Source of the DNA: Paenibacillus sp. DMB20
GTDB lineage: Bacteria; Bacillota; Bacilli; Paenibacillales; Paenibacillaceae
NCBI RefSeq assembly: GCF_000987955.1
Contig: NZ_LAZU01000028.1
Span: 185,038 to 249,037, forward strand
Reading direction: 5' to 3'
Length of the DNA stretch: 64,000 bases
Positions 9,401 to 19,399 of the stretch are shown in pieces. The notes below the pieces were generated by a model. It was not told the DNA's origin. It searched no databases and was given only the letters and a program-made list of their open reading frames with translations. Within the stretch, counting starts at the first letter, position 1, and each line of letters starts with the position of its first letter. Position numbers and translations under genes: made by a program.

Positions 9401-9632
9401 TTAAAGCCGTTTACGTCTATAGAGCGTGACGAAGACACAGGAGGCCAGCAGCAGAATGAGTGCGATTCCGGTATAAAGCGCTTCCTTGCCGCTGTCCTGC
9501 ACGGCATTGTCCTATCGTCCAAGTGAGTTGAGAGCAGTAGAAAAGCAATAGCAGATTTAGTGAAACTACAGCGTAAATCGCTTCTTTACGCCGCCTTGCG
9601 CGGTTTTGACTTCGATGTGTCAGGGCATTCAT
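9401..9632 (-). CDS. Small two-segment membrane protein (frameshifted)
   Basis: The N-terminal half (basic start, then VVSLNLLLLFYCSQLTW) is in one frame and the C-terminal half (GIALILLLASCVFVTLYRRKRL, stop at 9401-9403) in another. Joining them at about 9507-9512 gives a sensible protein of about 76 residues with two membrane spans and a basic tail. The net shift fits one extra base. The start codon at 9632 overlaps the stop of the DUF2935 gene by four bases (ATGA), so the two form an operon. The function is unknown. Confidence 0.5.
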
Positions 9633-10441
9633 TTTTCCACTCTTGGCTTGCCGGGATCGCAGTTTGGATTATTCACTTTGGACACCCAGGATAACTTCGT
9701 TAAATAATAGCACTCTTCCCTCGCCATATGATCGGCCAGCAGCGGCATCAACGTGCCCAGTATCTCCTTGGAGATTTGAAGTTCTTCCAGTTCCTTCAGG
9801 AACTCCCTGAACAAAAGCATTTCCAGCTCTACCTCGTGGTTAAAGCGGTCCAGTGCCGGAAAATTCTTAAGTCCCGTTCGGGTATAACCGGCCAACTCGA
9901 CGGCTTTCAAATAGAACTCCTCAAAATGCTTCTCAAAGCCTTCGGTCGTCTCTTTCATTCTTTTTTCCATCCAGTCCAGCTCGCCGTTGATGCCCGCCGC
10001 GTGACCGTAAGCATCCTGCAGCCATACCAAATGATGATGGAGAGCGTCCTGCAGCGGAGGAATTTGTCCTGCCTGCAGAAAATTCATGACAGAAAGCGCC
10101 TCTTCGGCCTCGTTTACCATATGGCTTAAGAACGTCGGGGGCATTTTGAGACCGATATTCTCGGTAATCCGGCGTTTTAGCAGATGCAGGTTGAACGAGC
10201 GAAATTCCTGCGTTCTGGCAAAGGCAGCAGAATTCAGGCTGCGTATATTGAAGTCGATTAATTGTGTCCTTGCCGATTCCAGCAGTCGGTCAAAGATTTG
10301 AATAAACATCTCTGCCCGCCGTATTTCTTCCGTTTCGTTAGGAGCGAGCGCTCCGTAAATGAATCTGCTGTGATCCCCGAGTATCTGCATCCAAAAGCGG
10401 TTTTCAAACAACGAGGCGCCTTCAAAGCTCGTATATGCCAA
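9629..10441 (-). CDS. DUF2935 protein (ferritin-like helical bundle)
   Basis: A 270-residue protein of the DUF2935 family, built from two similar helical-bundle halves. Acidic and histidine residues recur in helix motifs (ENRFWMQILGDHSRFI near 12-27, and DRFNHEVELEMLLFREFL and LADHMAREECYYL in the second half), which suggests metal binding, although no function is established. The ATG at 10441 is preceded on the minus strand by GGAGGCAAT. It is translationally coupled to the small membrane protein downstream. Confidence 0.8.
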   Translation of the reverse strand: MAYTSFEGASLFENRFWMQILGDHSRFIYGALAPNETEEIRRAEMFIQIFDRLLESARTQLIDFNIRSLNSAAFARTQEFRSFNLHLLKRRITENIGLKMPPTFLSHMVNEAEEALSVMNFLQAGQIPPLQDALHHHLVWLQDAYGHAAGINGELDWMEKRMKETTEGFEKHFEEFYLKAVELAGYTRTGLKNFPALDRFNHEVELEMLLFREFLKELEELQISKEILGTLMPLLADHMAREECYYLTKLSWVSKVNNPNCDPGKPRVEK

Positions 10442-10640
10442 ATTTCATTGCCTCCTTAGGATAGCGTTTCCTTCATAAACAAATTATGTGAAATAGCCCA
10501 TAAGTATGTGGCATTTGAATCGAGCTTTATTTTTGCTATTGAAGAAGCTCTTTTTGACTGGGGCTGGGCAAATGACATAATCCTTTTAGCGGATATTGAC
10601 ATAAGCTGAGATACCGAACCAATCGAAAGGAGTTGGAAGT

Positions 10641-11027
10641 TTGAAAAAAATTCCTGTTTCCGGATTCGTCCTTCATTCGAACAATGACGAAAACGAACAT
10701 TCTCATCGTCTTTACCTTACTTCTTGGGACGGTCGGCCAATCTACCACATTCATCCCTTCTCCGGCGTTACATCATTCGATGACGGACATACACATCAAT
10801 ATGTTGGCAACACGGAGCCGGCCCCCACAGGCGTTCCTCACGTTCACCGCTATTATTCGGTTACATCCCTAAATCAGGGTCATAAACATGTCATCGAAGG
10901 GGTAACGGGTCCGGCCATCAACCTTCCGGGTGGCGGGCATATCCATTACTTTGAAGGGTATACGACAGTAAATGGCGTCAGACCCCACACCCATTATTAC
11001 AAGGGAGCTACAGGAAACGAAGTTTGA
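10641..11027 (+). CDS. ymaF: YmaF family protein (histidine-rich)
   Basis: A 128-residue soluble protein matching YmaF of Bacillus. It is built from repeated blocks rich in H-x-H pairs: NEHSHRLYL, YHIHPFSGVTSF, GHTHQYVGNTEPAPTGVPHVHRY, GHKHVIEG, GGHIHYFEGYT and RPHTHYYKG. The pattern suggests a metal-binding beta repeat, but the function is unknown. The start is TTG 10641 with AAAGGAG at 10626 as ribosome site. It is a single-gene unit ended by a hairpin at 11047. Confidence 0.85.
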   Translation: MKKIPVSGFVLHSNNDENEHSHRLYLTSWDGRPIYHIHPFSGVTSFDDGHTHQYVGNTEPAPTGVPHVHRYYSVTSLNQGHKHVIEGVTGPAINLPGGGHIHYFEGYTTVNGVRPHTHYYKGATGNEV

Positions 11028-11046
11028 ACCTGCGACTCAAACGAAA

Positions 11047-11088
11047 AGAACCCTGTCCTAATATACAAAGGAGCCAGGGTTCTTGTTA
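11047..11088 (+). terminator. Terminator after ymaF
   Basis: Arms AGAACCCTG 11047-11055 and CAGGGTTCT 11075-11083 pair perfectly, followed by a short T-rich tract. Confidence 0.7.
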
Positions 11089-11122
11089 ATGTTAAGGCGC
11101 GGTTGGCAAAGCGGTTATGTTT

Positions 11123-12367
11123 TTATTCTTTTTTTTCGCGGAACATCCGGTAATAGATCAGGGAGGATGCGATGTAAAGACAACCGGTAATGCAGAAGGT
11201 CGTGGCGTAACCCCAGTAGCTTCCGTATTTCGTGACAAGCATGGCCTGAACCGGCCCCATGGTTGCCCAGCCGAGCATGAAAGCGGTTTGGGTGAACGAG
11301 TTGGCGATCCCCCTGCGGTGATCCGGGACACGGTCAACCAATATGGAGGACTGAATCGGATTGGCCGCGTTCATCAAGGCCTGACGGAATAAAAATCCGA
11401 CCGCTGCCACGCCGAAGACGTTCGTAAATCCGGTAATCAGCAGAAACGGTAGCGACAGAATCTGAAAGCTGACGACTGCCCGAACGGCTCCCACCCGGTG
11501 GACGAGCACCGGACCGATGAGCATGGATACGATCGTCATGACTTGACCGAGGGAGATCAATATTCCAACCGCCGACAGCGACACGGAGAACCTATTCGTA
11601 AAATAAAGATTCAAATACGGTACGACCAGACCCGAACCTAACCCGATCAGCAGTTGGGCGAACGCGAATTGCCCGATAATTTTAAAGTCGGACCGGGCGT
11701 CGGATGGCAGCGTGTTCACGGTCCGGGTGCCCGGTTGCGGGATGTCCGGTTCCGGTCTTGGCGTCTCCGTGGTAAACAAAAGCGGGATGAACGCGGCAAA
11801 TGTGCACATGCCGCCAATCATAAGCACGATTTTCAGGCTCGCTAATTGATCCGCCCCCAAAAGCTGAATAAAATCCGCCAAGAAACCCCCGCCCATTCCG
11901 CCCAGAACCTGAGCGGCAAGCACGAGGGAAGCGTGATAACTGAAGATACGCATACGCGCCGATTTTACCGTATTTTCTGCGAGAAAGGGGATCGCCAGAA
12001 CTTGAAAAAACGATGAGAACAGGCCCGTAAACACAGCCAGTCCCAGCAGCCCGGCTTCGGCCTCCAGAAAGGCACGGTATATCAGCCCCGCGCCGCTTAA
12101 AAGGGCGCCGAGCACAAGCAGCTTTTTCCGGCTTCCGCGGTCTCCCAAAAAACCGATCGGGATAAACATCATCGCGGTAGCCAATGACTGGACGCTTACG
12201 ACCGTACCGTTCATCGAATCGGCGTAACCCAGGTCCTTGATATATAAGTTGTATAAAACCCCGAACATGCCGGTACCGATCTGGTACAGCACGTTGGCCA
12301 GAAAAAAGAGCTTGATATTCCTGGGCCAATCTTTCCATTCTTTTGCCGACTGTTGTATGAACCGCAC
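11123..12367 (-). CDS. MFS transporter
   Basis: A 414-residue major facilitator with about 12 hydrophobic segments. The loop between segments 2 and 3 carries GFLGDRGSRKK, the family's G-x-x-x-D-R/K signature, and the second half carries a similar DRVPDHRRGIANS. The central loop is charged and proline rich (about 200-225). It is probably a drug or small-molecule exporter by general resemblance; the substrate cannot be read. The start ATG at 12367 has AGGAGGTAGG upstream on the minus strand. It is monocistronic. Confidence 0.85.
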   Translation of the reverse strand: MRFIQQSAKEWKDWPRNIKLFFLANVLYQIGTGMFGVLYNLYIKDLGYADSMNGTVVSVQSLATAMMFIPIGFLGDRGSRKKLLVLGALLSGAGLIYRAFLEAEAGLLGLAVFTGLFSSFFQVLAIPFLAENTVKSARMRIFSYHASLVLAAQVLGGMGGGFLADFIQLLGADQLASLKIVLMIGGMCTFAAFIPLLFTTETPRPEPDIPQPGTRTVNTLPSDARSDFKIIGQFAFAQLLIGLGSGLVVPYLNLYFTNRFSVSLSAVGILISLGQVMTIVSMLIGPVLVHRVGAVRAVVSFQILSLPFLLITGFTNVFGVAAVGFLFRQALMNAANPIQSSILVDRVPDHRRGIANSFTQTAFMLGWATMGPVQAMLVTKYGSYWGYATTFCITGCLYIASSLIYYRMFREKKE

Positions 12368-12581
12368 CGTCCTACCTCCTGTTCTCCTGCAGCAACCTCT
12401 CTATTTTATCAGGTTAAGGAAAACCGAGAAAGGATTAATCTGCTATAATTTAGGGAATCTGCCGTTCAATGCTCTCTTAACGAGCAGCAAGGGTCCGTGG
12501 CGGTCAAAAAGACCTTTGGGCGCCCTTAATTCGACGGCAGGAGGCTGTGCGCTTCATTTGCAGCCGAACAAACACAAACGT

Positions 12582-12610
12582 TTGACACATGATAGACGAA
12601 ATAATATTAT
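12582..12610 (+). promoter_or_regulatory. Promoter of the DUF2087 regulator gene
   Basis: TTGACA 12582-12587, a 17-base spacer and TATTAT 12605-12610 precede the gene by 34 bases; a near-consensus vegetative promoter. Confidence 0.7.
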
Positions 12611-12644
12611 GTCTATATAAAATCGAAATGTAGGTGTATATATT

Positions 12645-13397
12645 ATGGAATTGCAGGATCGTTTTTGGGAGGCTTCCATAGAAGAGTTGAAACAGGGATA
12701 CATTGAGGAAAAAAACGGATTTGTGTGTTTGTTATGCGGAAGGGAAATCGAAAAGGGGATCATCTACCCCGTTCAAGGTCTGTTATACGAGCCGGGGAGG
12801 TTCATGGCACTGCATATCGAGCGGGAGCATGGCTCGGTTTTTGAGTATTTATCGAGCCTCGACAAGAAATTCACCGGCTTGACCGAGCATCAAAATCGTT
12901 TGGTGAGGCTCTTTTATCAGGGAAAAACCGACGCCGAGGTACAGCAGGAGATGGGGATCGGCAGTGCTTCCACGATCCGGAACCACCGTTTTGCCCTTAA
13001 GGAAAAAGAGCGCCAAGCCAAAGTCCTATTGACACTGATGGAGCTGTTAAAAGAAAAGGATTCCCATGCACCGTCATTCCTGCCCCTTCACCCGTCCGCC
13101 AAAATGATTGATGAGCGTTACAACGTGACCGAGGAGGAACAAAAGAAAATCCTGGCCAAACTGTTTCCGGAAGGGGACGGCGGAAGGCTGACGACCTTTA
13201 AACTGAAAGAGAAGCAGCGTTATGTGGTATTGAGGGAAATCGCAAAGAAGTTCGAGCCGGGCCGTATTTATTCGGAACCGGAAGTCAATGAGAGGATCAA
13301 GGAAGTTTATGATGATTTTGTCACGATACGCCGGTACTTGATCGAATACGGCTTTATTGACCGCAAGCCGGACGGAAGCCAATACTGGCTTCATTAA
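12645..13397 (+). CDS. DUF2087-domain transcriptional regulator
   Basis: A 250-residue protein in three parts. The N-terminus has a possible zinc site (CLLCGREIEKG near 29, ALHIEREH near 57). The middle is a LuxR-like helix-turn-helix (LTEHQNRLVRLFYQGKTDAE, then GSASTIRNHRFALK). The C-terminus is a DUF2087 module (ILAKLFPEGDGGRLTTFKLKEKQRYVVL through YLIEYGFIDRKPDGSQYWL). DUF2087 proteins are presumed DNA-binding regulators. It is followed 30 bases later by a GIY-YIG protein, a pairing I have noted as recurrent in this group without being able to check it here. Confidence 0.8.
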   Translation: MELQDRFWEASIEELKQGYIEEKNGFVCLLCGREIEKGIIYPVQGLLYEPGRFMALHIEREHGSVFEYLSSLDKKFTGLTEHQNRLVRLFYQGKTDAEVQQEMGIGSASTIRNHRFALKEKERQAKVLLTLMELLKEKDSHAPSFLPLHPSAKMIDERYNVTEEEQKKILAKLFPEGDGGRLTTFKLKEKQRYVVLREIAKKFEPGRIYSEPEVNERIKEVYDDFVTIRRYLIEYGFIDRKPDGSQYWLH

Positions 13398-13427
13398 AAT
13401 CAAGGGGATCAGGAGGAACTAAGCACG

Positions 13428-13787
13428 ATGAATCGGAGAGAAGAATTAAAACAAATGTATAAGGAACTGAAAACCGAGGCCGGAGTTTACCGGATCAGAA
13501 ATACGGTCAATGGTAAAATGCTCGTTGTCGGCACACCGAACCTGAAAACGATCAACGGCAAAAAATTCGAATTGCAGATGGGCACGAGCCTCAACAAAAC
13601 GCTTCAACAGGAGTGGAACGAGTATGGTGAGGAGGCTTTTGCTTTCGAGGTGATCGAGGTCATTGAACCTAAGAACGATCCGTATTATGATCTGAAGGAT
13701 GTCGTAAATAAAAGAGAGGAACACTGGATTAACGAGCTCCGGCCTTTTGGCGACAAAGGCTATCATTCAAGCAAACGGTCTTCTTGA
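13428..13787 (+). CDS. GIY-YIG nuclease family protein
   Basis: A 119-residue protein with a divergent GIY-YIG fold: GVYRIRNTVNGKMLVVGTPN stands for the GIY and YIG strands, followed by LNKTLQQEWNEYGEEAFAFEVIEVIE and a late acidic residue (KREEHWINEL) where the catalytic Glu is expected. The second motif is VVG rather than YIG, so nuclease activity is uncertain. The ATG at 13428 has AGGAGGAAC upstream. It is probably cotranscribed with the DUF2087 regulator. Confidence 0.75.
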   Translation: MNRREELKQMYKELKTEAGVYRIRNTVNGKMLVVGTPNLKTINGKKFELQMGTSLNKTLQQEWNEYGEEAFAFEVIEVIEPKNDPYYDLKDVVNKREEHWINELRPFGDKGYHSSKRSS

Positions 13788-13894
13788 TTCCTTCCATTTG
13801 CATGAGGGTCGGGGTTGATATATATTTTTAATATTGGTTTATAAGAATATACACCAACCATTGATACCGCGAAAGTGAGACGTGATCAGAGAAA

Positions 13895-14744
13895 ATGAGA
13901 TCGATTGCATGGGTAACAGACAGCACAAGTACCATAGACCCCGATTTCGCCAGGGAAAATCATATTTATATCGTACCTTTGCGATTGATCCTGGGACAGG
14001 ATGCATATAAGGAAAGTATCGATATTTCAGCCGGTGACTTCTATGAGAAGATGAAGCATGAAAGCAAAGTCAGCAGCTCGCAGCCTCCGATCGGGGAATT
14101 TATCGAGCTGTACGAATCGTTGAAGGGCAAATATGATGATGTCATCGCGATCCACTGCTCCTCGGAACTGAGCGGAACGTTGAATTCATCCGTGCAGGCA
14201 GCCGAAATCGCCGAGGTTTCCGCTTCCTTTATCGATTCCAAATTCGGTGCGTTTCCGCTTCGCGAAATGGTTACGGCGGGAATCAATTGGCATAAATTGG
14301 GCCATTCCATTCACGAGATCAAGGAAAAAATTGAGACGATGATTCAGAATACGTCCTTTTATCTCATTCCGGCGAGTCTGAACCGTCTTCACGCAAGCGG
14401 CCGTGTGTCCGGGACACAGCTTCTGCTCAGCAATTTGCTGCGCATTCATTTGCTCCTTCGTTTTGAAGAAGGAAAAGTCGTCGTTGAAGAGAAAATCCGT
14501 ACGTTCAAGAAAGCAAAACAAAAAAATGGTAGAGACGCTCAAACACGATATTCAAAAGATCAAAAAGGTTTGCATTATGCATGCGAACAATATGGAAGAG
14601 GCCGAAGAAATCGAAAAAGAAATCAGCGGCTTGCACCCTTCGCTGAAAACCGAAATCATGACCTTTATACCCGTTGTAGGCGTTCACGCAGGAGAAGGGA
14701 CGATTGCCATGTCCTGGATTAAGAACCAGCCTTCGTTTTCCTGA
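13895..14744 (+). CDS. DegV family lipid-binding protein (frameshifted)
   Basis: A DegV/FakB-type protein, which binds fatty acids and can present them to a fatty-acid kinase. Seen: WVTDSTSTID near 6, PLRLILG near 28, SSQPPIGEF near 60, HCSSELSGTLNS near 88 and SLNRLHASGRVSG near 163. The frame breaks in an A7 run at 14520-14526 where A6 is expected; removing one A restores KAKQKMVETLKHDI and the family's C-terminal VVGVHAGEGTIAMSW, ending at 14744. The joined length is about 282 residues, normal for the family. The ATG at 13895 has only a weak ribosome site (GTGAGACGTGA). Confidence 0.8.
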
Positions 14745-14761
14745 GAGCGTTTATTCAAGCT

Positions 14762-14797
14762 AAAACAGCCTGTATTCTTTCCGGCTGTTTTTTTTCA
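14762..14797 (+). terminator. Terminator after degV-like gene
   Basis: AAACAGCC 14763-14770 pairs with GGCTGTTT 14783-14790, followed by T6. Confidence 0.85.
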
Positions 14798-14953
14798 TAT
14801 TTATATATAAGAAGCCATTTGGGGTGTTCCGTCCGTGAAAAATTTAAAATTTACGTTTCTAGCCTTGGATATCGGTTGTATATGTAATAGGTGAAAGCTG
14901 TAATGGTCATCCTATTACAGAAAATTACAAGTCGGAGGTTGATTGAGGAAATC

Positions 14954-15110
14954 ATGAAAATTATTATTAGTCAAAGCGAAGCCATGGAGAAAAAAAATCT
15001 GGGATGATATTGTGATTATGTTCGGATTGCGCGAAGGAGACGAAACGTGGGATAACGAACAATTTATATTGACGGAAGATCAGGCCCGAGAACTGGGGCT
15101 GATTGAGTAG
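14954..15110 (+). CDS. Small acidic protein, about 51 residues (frameshifted)
   Basis: ATG 14954 opens MKIIISQSEAMEKK. An A8 run at 14990-14997 breaks the frame; with A7 the reading continues IWDDIVIMFGLREGD to an acidic end (LTEDQARELGLIE) at 15110. The joined protein is compact and plausible, with purine-rich GGAGG about 15 bases upstream. The ORF is too short for a standard gene caller in either frame. No family is recognised. Confidence 0.5.
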
Positions 15111-15148
15111 CTTGGATGATGTATGATCGAATTTCAGGGAGGTGAGTC

Positions 15149-16456
15149 ATGAACCGCAGTATACATATTCGTTTTATAGCCGTGATGCTGATTATGCTTA
15201 CCGTTGTCGGGTGCAGCTTCTCTTCCAAGCAGGAGGGGAAGACGGATAACAAACCTCCGGTTACTGAAACAAAGGATTCCGGGAAACCCACCGGAACAGC
15301 CGATGAAGAGCCGATAAACCAAGGCAAGACGCCGGTCAAGCCTGAACAGCCCCCTACGGATCCGGTATTGGAGCAGTTAAAAGGGCTTAGCGTGGAGGAG
15401 AAGATCGGCCAGCTTGTTATCGTCGGCATGGAAGGAACCACGGTGGACCGAACTTCCCGCAAGCTTCTGGATAAATATCAAGTTGGCGGTTTTATCTTTT
15501 TTAAGGACAATATCCAAAGTACGGAACAGGCGGTTCGACTGTTTAACGATTTGAAAAAAGCGAATGCCGGAAACCCGCTGCCTCTCTGGCTCAGCGTGGA
15601 TGAGGAGGGCGGCCGGGTGACTCGTCTTCCGGGCGAATTTGCGAAGCTGCCCGCCAGCGGGACCGTTGGCATGAAAAATGATCCTGGGTTGGCTGAGTCC
15701 ATAGGCAACGAAATCGGAAAACGTCTTTCAGGTTTTGGCTTGAACATGGTCTTTGCCCCCGTTCTGGACGTAAACAGCAACCCCGATAATCCGGTTATCG
15801 GAGACCGTTCCTTCGGGAGCAGCGCGGAGCGCGTTTCCCGCCTTGGCACGGCTGCCATGAAAGGCATTCGGGAAACCGGGGTGGTACCGGTTGTCAAGCA
15901 TTTTCCCGGCCACGGGGATACATCCGTCGATTCGCATCTGGGTCTGCCGGTCGTAAAGCACGACATGAGCCGATTAAACGAAGTGGAGCTGGCGCCGTTC
16001 CGTAAAGCGGTTGCGGAAGGCGCGGATGTCGTCATGGTTGCCCATTTGCTGATGGCGAATATAGATCCCAAAACTCCAGCGTCTTATTCCGGGCCGGTCA
16101 TTACCGGGCTGCTTAGGGAGAAGCTGGGCTTTGAAGGCGTCGTTATTACGGATGACATGACGATGGGAGCCGTAACGCAAGGCGGGCTGGAGATTGGAGA
16201 AGCCGCCGTCCGGTCGGTTTTGGCAGGCTCCAATATTATTCTTGTCGGTCATGAGTACGAATTGGAAGAAGCGGTGCTGCAGTCGCTTACGAAAGCGGTT
16301 CATAACGGCAGGATATCGCCAGAGGTACTGGATGACCGCGTCCTCGCGATACTTCGTCTGAAGGGTAAGTACCGTTTGAGCGATAAGGTAGTGACGCAAC
16401 CGGACATCGAACGAATGAACAGGGAAGCGGAAAAGCTGATCCGCAAATTCAAGTAA
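15149..16456 (+). CDS. nagZ: Beta-N-acetylhexosaminidase, lipoprotein (NagZ, GH3)
   Basis: A 435-residue exported GH3 enzyme that removes terminal N-acetylglucosamine from muropeptides during wall recycling. A signal peptide with lipobox (MLTVVGC, Cys22) is followed by a charged linker and the TIM-barrel domain. The family's catalytic loop KHFPGHGDT is near residue 250 and the nucleophile Asp lies in VVITDDMTMGAV near 335. The C-terminal second GH3 domain is absent or short, as in single-domain NagZ. RBS GGGAGGTG at 15137. The orphan MurB- and MurE-like genes in this window concern the same polymer but are not linked to it. Confidence 0.88.
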   Translation: MNRSIHIRFIAVMLIMLTVVGCSFSSKQEGKTDNKPPVTETKDSGKPTGTADEEPINQGKTPVKPEQPPTDPVLEQLKGLSVEEKIGQLVIVGMEGTTVDRTSRKLLDKYQVGGFIFFKDNIQSTEQAVRLFNDLKKANAGNPLPLWLSVDEEGGRVTRLPGEFAKLPASGTVGMKNDPGLAESIGNEIGKRLSGFGLNMVFAPVLDVNSNPDNPVIGDRSFGSSAERVSRLGTAAMKGIRETGVVPVVKHFPGHGDTSVDSHLGLPVVKHDMSRLNEVELAPFRKAVAEGADVVMVAHLLMANIDPKTPASYSGPVITGLLREKLGFEGVVITDDMTMGAVTQGGLEIGEAAVRSVLAGSNIILVGHEYELEEAVLQSLTKAVHNGRISPEVLDDRVLAILRLKGKYRLSDKVVTQPDIERMNREAEKLIRKFK

Positions 16457-16563
16457 AGCTCGCAAAAACGCCATCGTCCCGTGAGTTGGACTTCGGAGTT
16501 GTTTATAGCTGCCGCTTCGTATTAATATAATCGGTAGACTGATCATGGAGAACGGAGGCGGAT

Positions 16564-19222
16564 ATGATGTCAGGGGTACAGGTAGACCATCTTTCTTATT
16601 TTGAACATATCTGTCGGTATGCTCCTATCGGGGTTGCGCTCATCTCACCGGAAGGAAAATGGCTGAAGGCCAATCCGGCGCTGCTTGAGCTACTTGGATA
16701 TGCGGCGGAAGAAGAGCTGAATGGGCTTTCTTTCACCAGTTCCCTGTACCCGGAGGACGAGGATTTTGGGCGGGAGGTCACGGCTCGGCTGCTTGACAAG
16801 AAACAGCCTTATGGCGAGTCGGATTTGCGGCTGCTCCGTAAGGACGGTTCTGTTATTTGCGTGTCGTGCCGCGTATCCCTTGTTGCTGACGGAACGGGCC
16901 GTCCTTTATATTTTGTCGGCAATGTCATCGATAATACGGAGATGAAGCATTCGGAGAAAAGCCTGAGTAAAGATGAAGAAATGCATGGGCTGATCTCCGA
17001 TAACGCGCAGGAACTCATCTGCTTCATAAAAGAAGACGGGAGCTGGCTGTATTGTTCTCCGTCCGTTCAGGAGTTGCTCGGTTATGAACCAGCAGAGCTT
17101 GTGGGTAGAGATAACAAACATCTATATCATCCGGATGATTTAAACAGGTTCGAAGATGTTGTCGCCCGCGGCCTGAAGGATCGGGACATCCTTCAGTACC
17201 GGTTGCTTCATAAAAACGGCAGTTATTTATGGTTTGAAGCTTCCTTGAAGCGCGTACTCTCCAACGGAGCCTTCAAAACCTTGTGCATTGGACGGGAAAT
17301 AAGCGAGCGCAAGCGGAGGGAGGAAAACCGGAAGGAAGCTGAACGCGTCGCCGCCATTGGAAGCTGGGTCTGGAATATAACGGACAAGCGTATCACTCTG
17401 TCTGAGCAGGTATACCGGATATGCAGAATAAATAAGCACGATCGGGATTTATCGTTGTTCGATGTCCTGGATTTCGTGCCCGAGGAATACAGGCGAGACC
17501 TCAAAAAAAACGCTGCAGCAGGCTTGTAAGGGCAACCCGCTTCATTACGAGTACCGCTTGACCCATGAGGATGAAACGGTGCAGTACCTGTACCTTCGCG
17601 GAAACGTTACCTTTGACGAGAAAGGCAAACCGATTCGAATCAATGGGATCATTCAGGATATAACGGATCGAAAAGAGGTTGAATTAAAGCTTCAGGAGAC
17701 GGTCGAACGTTATACCTCCCTGAAAAAATACAATCATGACGCGGTTATCTCCCTGGATCTGAACGGGAATATCATCCATGGGAATATCATGGCCGAGAAA
17801 CTGACCGGCTTCAGCATAAAAGAACTGGAGGGCATGAGCTTGTCGAGGCTGGTGGGGACCACCAATTTGCGAAAAATTTTAAAAGAGTCCCTGAATGACG
17901 CTTCGATCGACAACAATATCAACAGCATAAAACATAAGGAGGGGCATCTGGTCGAGGTCATAACCACGATTGCGCCGATTATCATCAACAGCGAAAACGT
18001 CGGATTTTACGTGATCGCGAAAGACATCACGGAGCAGAAAAAACTGCTGATCGCAAAAGAAACGGCCGAAAGCACCAACCGGGCGAAAAGCGCATTTCTG
18101 GCGATGATGAGCCACGAAATCAGAACCCCGATGAACGGGGTCATCGGAATGACCGACTTGCTTATGGAGTCCACGGAGCTAAACGAGGAACAGAAGGAAT
18201 ATGTTCATATTATCAGGAAAAGCGGGGAGTCCCTTTTAAACATCATCAATGATATCCTTGACTTTTCAAAAATCGAGTCGGGCAAAACCACGCTTGTCCA
18301 AGAACCGTTCAATATCCGGGTCCTCGTTTCCGAAACGGTGGATTTGCTGACCGCTAAAGCGGCAAAGAAGGGGCTGAAAATGGCCTGGTCCGTTTCCGAT
18401 CAGATTCCCTATGTGGTGATCGGTGATGCCGAGCGTCTTAAACAGGTGTTAATCAATCTCATTGGCAACAGTTTGAAATTCACGTTTTCCGGCGGAGTCC
18501 ATATCGAAGTGGGCTCGAAACAGACTTCCGGTAAATGTATAGAGATCGAATGTGCGATTTCCGATACGGGCATTGGCATTCAGGAAGAGAAAATAGACCA
18601 GTTGTTTCAACCGTTCTATCAGCTGGATCATTTTATGACCCGGAAACATGAAGGAACGGGGCTCGGTCTTGCAATCAGCAAAAAGCTTGTTGACCTTATG
18701 GGCGGGCAGATATGGGTTGAGCCTCATGGCGACGATCCCGGGGTTACGTTTAAATTTACCGTTATCATGGATTTGGCCGAGCCTGAAGGCGAGCTTCGAG
18801 AAGACGTGGAAGCAGCCGAGCACGCCGATCAGAGCAGGCGGTTAAATATTTTGGTCGGCGAGGATAATGAAACCAACCAGCTGGTGATCCGTAAAATGTT
18901 GGAGAAACAGGGACATGCAGTCTCAATGGCCACGAACGGACAGGAGGTTTTGGAAAAGCTGCAGTACCGAAAATACGATCTGGTTTTCATGGACATTCAG
19001 ATGCCGGAGATGAACGGGATTGAAGCAACCCGGATCATCCGAAGAACCTTCCCGCCCGATCATATGCCGATTATCGTCGCGGTGACCGCAAATGCGCTGA
19101 AAGGAGACCGGGAGCTGTGTCTGGCCTCAGGGATGGATGAGTATATAACCAAACCGCTAAAGAGTGCCGTGCTTGCCGAGGTCATTGACCGTTTTTTCGG
19201 AACGGAAAAGATGCATGTTTAA
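16564..19222 (+). CDS. PAS-domain hybrid sensor histidine kinase (frameshifted)
   Basis: A soluble hybrid kinase of about 885 residues once joined. Domains in order: PAS near 8-120, PAS near 142-255, a third PAS crossing the frame break, and a fourth starting YTSLKKYNHDAVISLDLNG. HisKA follows with MMSHEIRTPMNGVIGM (phospho-His near 18112), then a HATPase ([18 protein letters not shown]) and a receiver with Asp in LVFMDIQMPEMNG. No membrane span is seen. An A8 run at 17503-17510 replaces the expected A7, shifting the frame by +1; translation resumes as KKTLQQACKGNPLHYEYR. Ligand and partner are unknown. ATG 16564 and ATG 16567 are alternatives behind GGAGGCGG. Confidence 0.88.
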
Positions 19223-19236
19223 AGAAGGCAGCAAAA

Positions 19237-19265
19237 AACCGATCTCCCCGGAGATCGGTTTACTG
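19237..19265 (+). terminator. Terminator after PAS hybrid kinase
   Basis: AACCGATCTC 19237-19246 pairs with GAGATCGGTT 19251-19260; the T-tract is short, so efficiency is uncertain. Confidence 0.6.
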
Positions 19266-19399
19266 ATTCAATAGATTGGAAGTTGAAAAAAAAGATTCAG
19301 TATGATAGAATGAAGGATAAATAATTATTGGATTATAGTCATAATAATCTACAATAATATTAGCACAAAATATCAGAATTGTCAACAGGGGGGCATAGA

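Noticed and set aside
13895..14744. Two separate genes at the DegV locus
   Set aside because: The two frames join exactly at an A7 run and together give the full DegV length and motifs.
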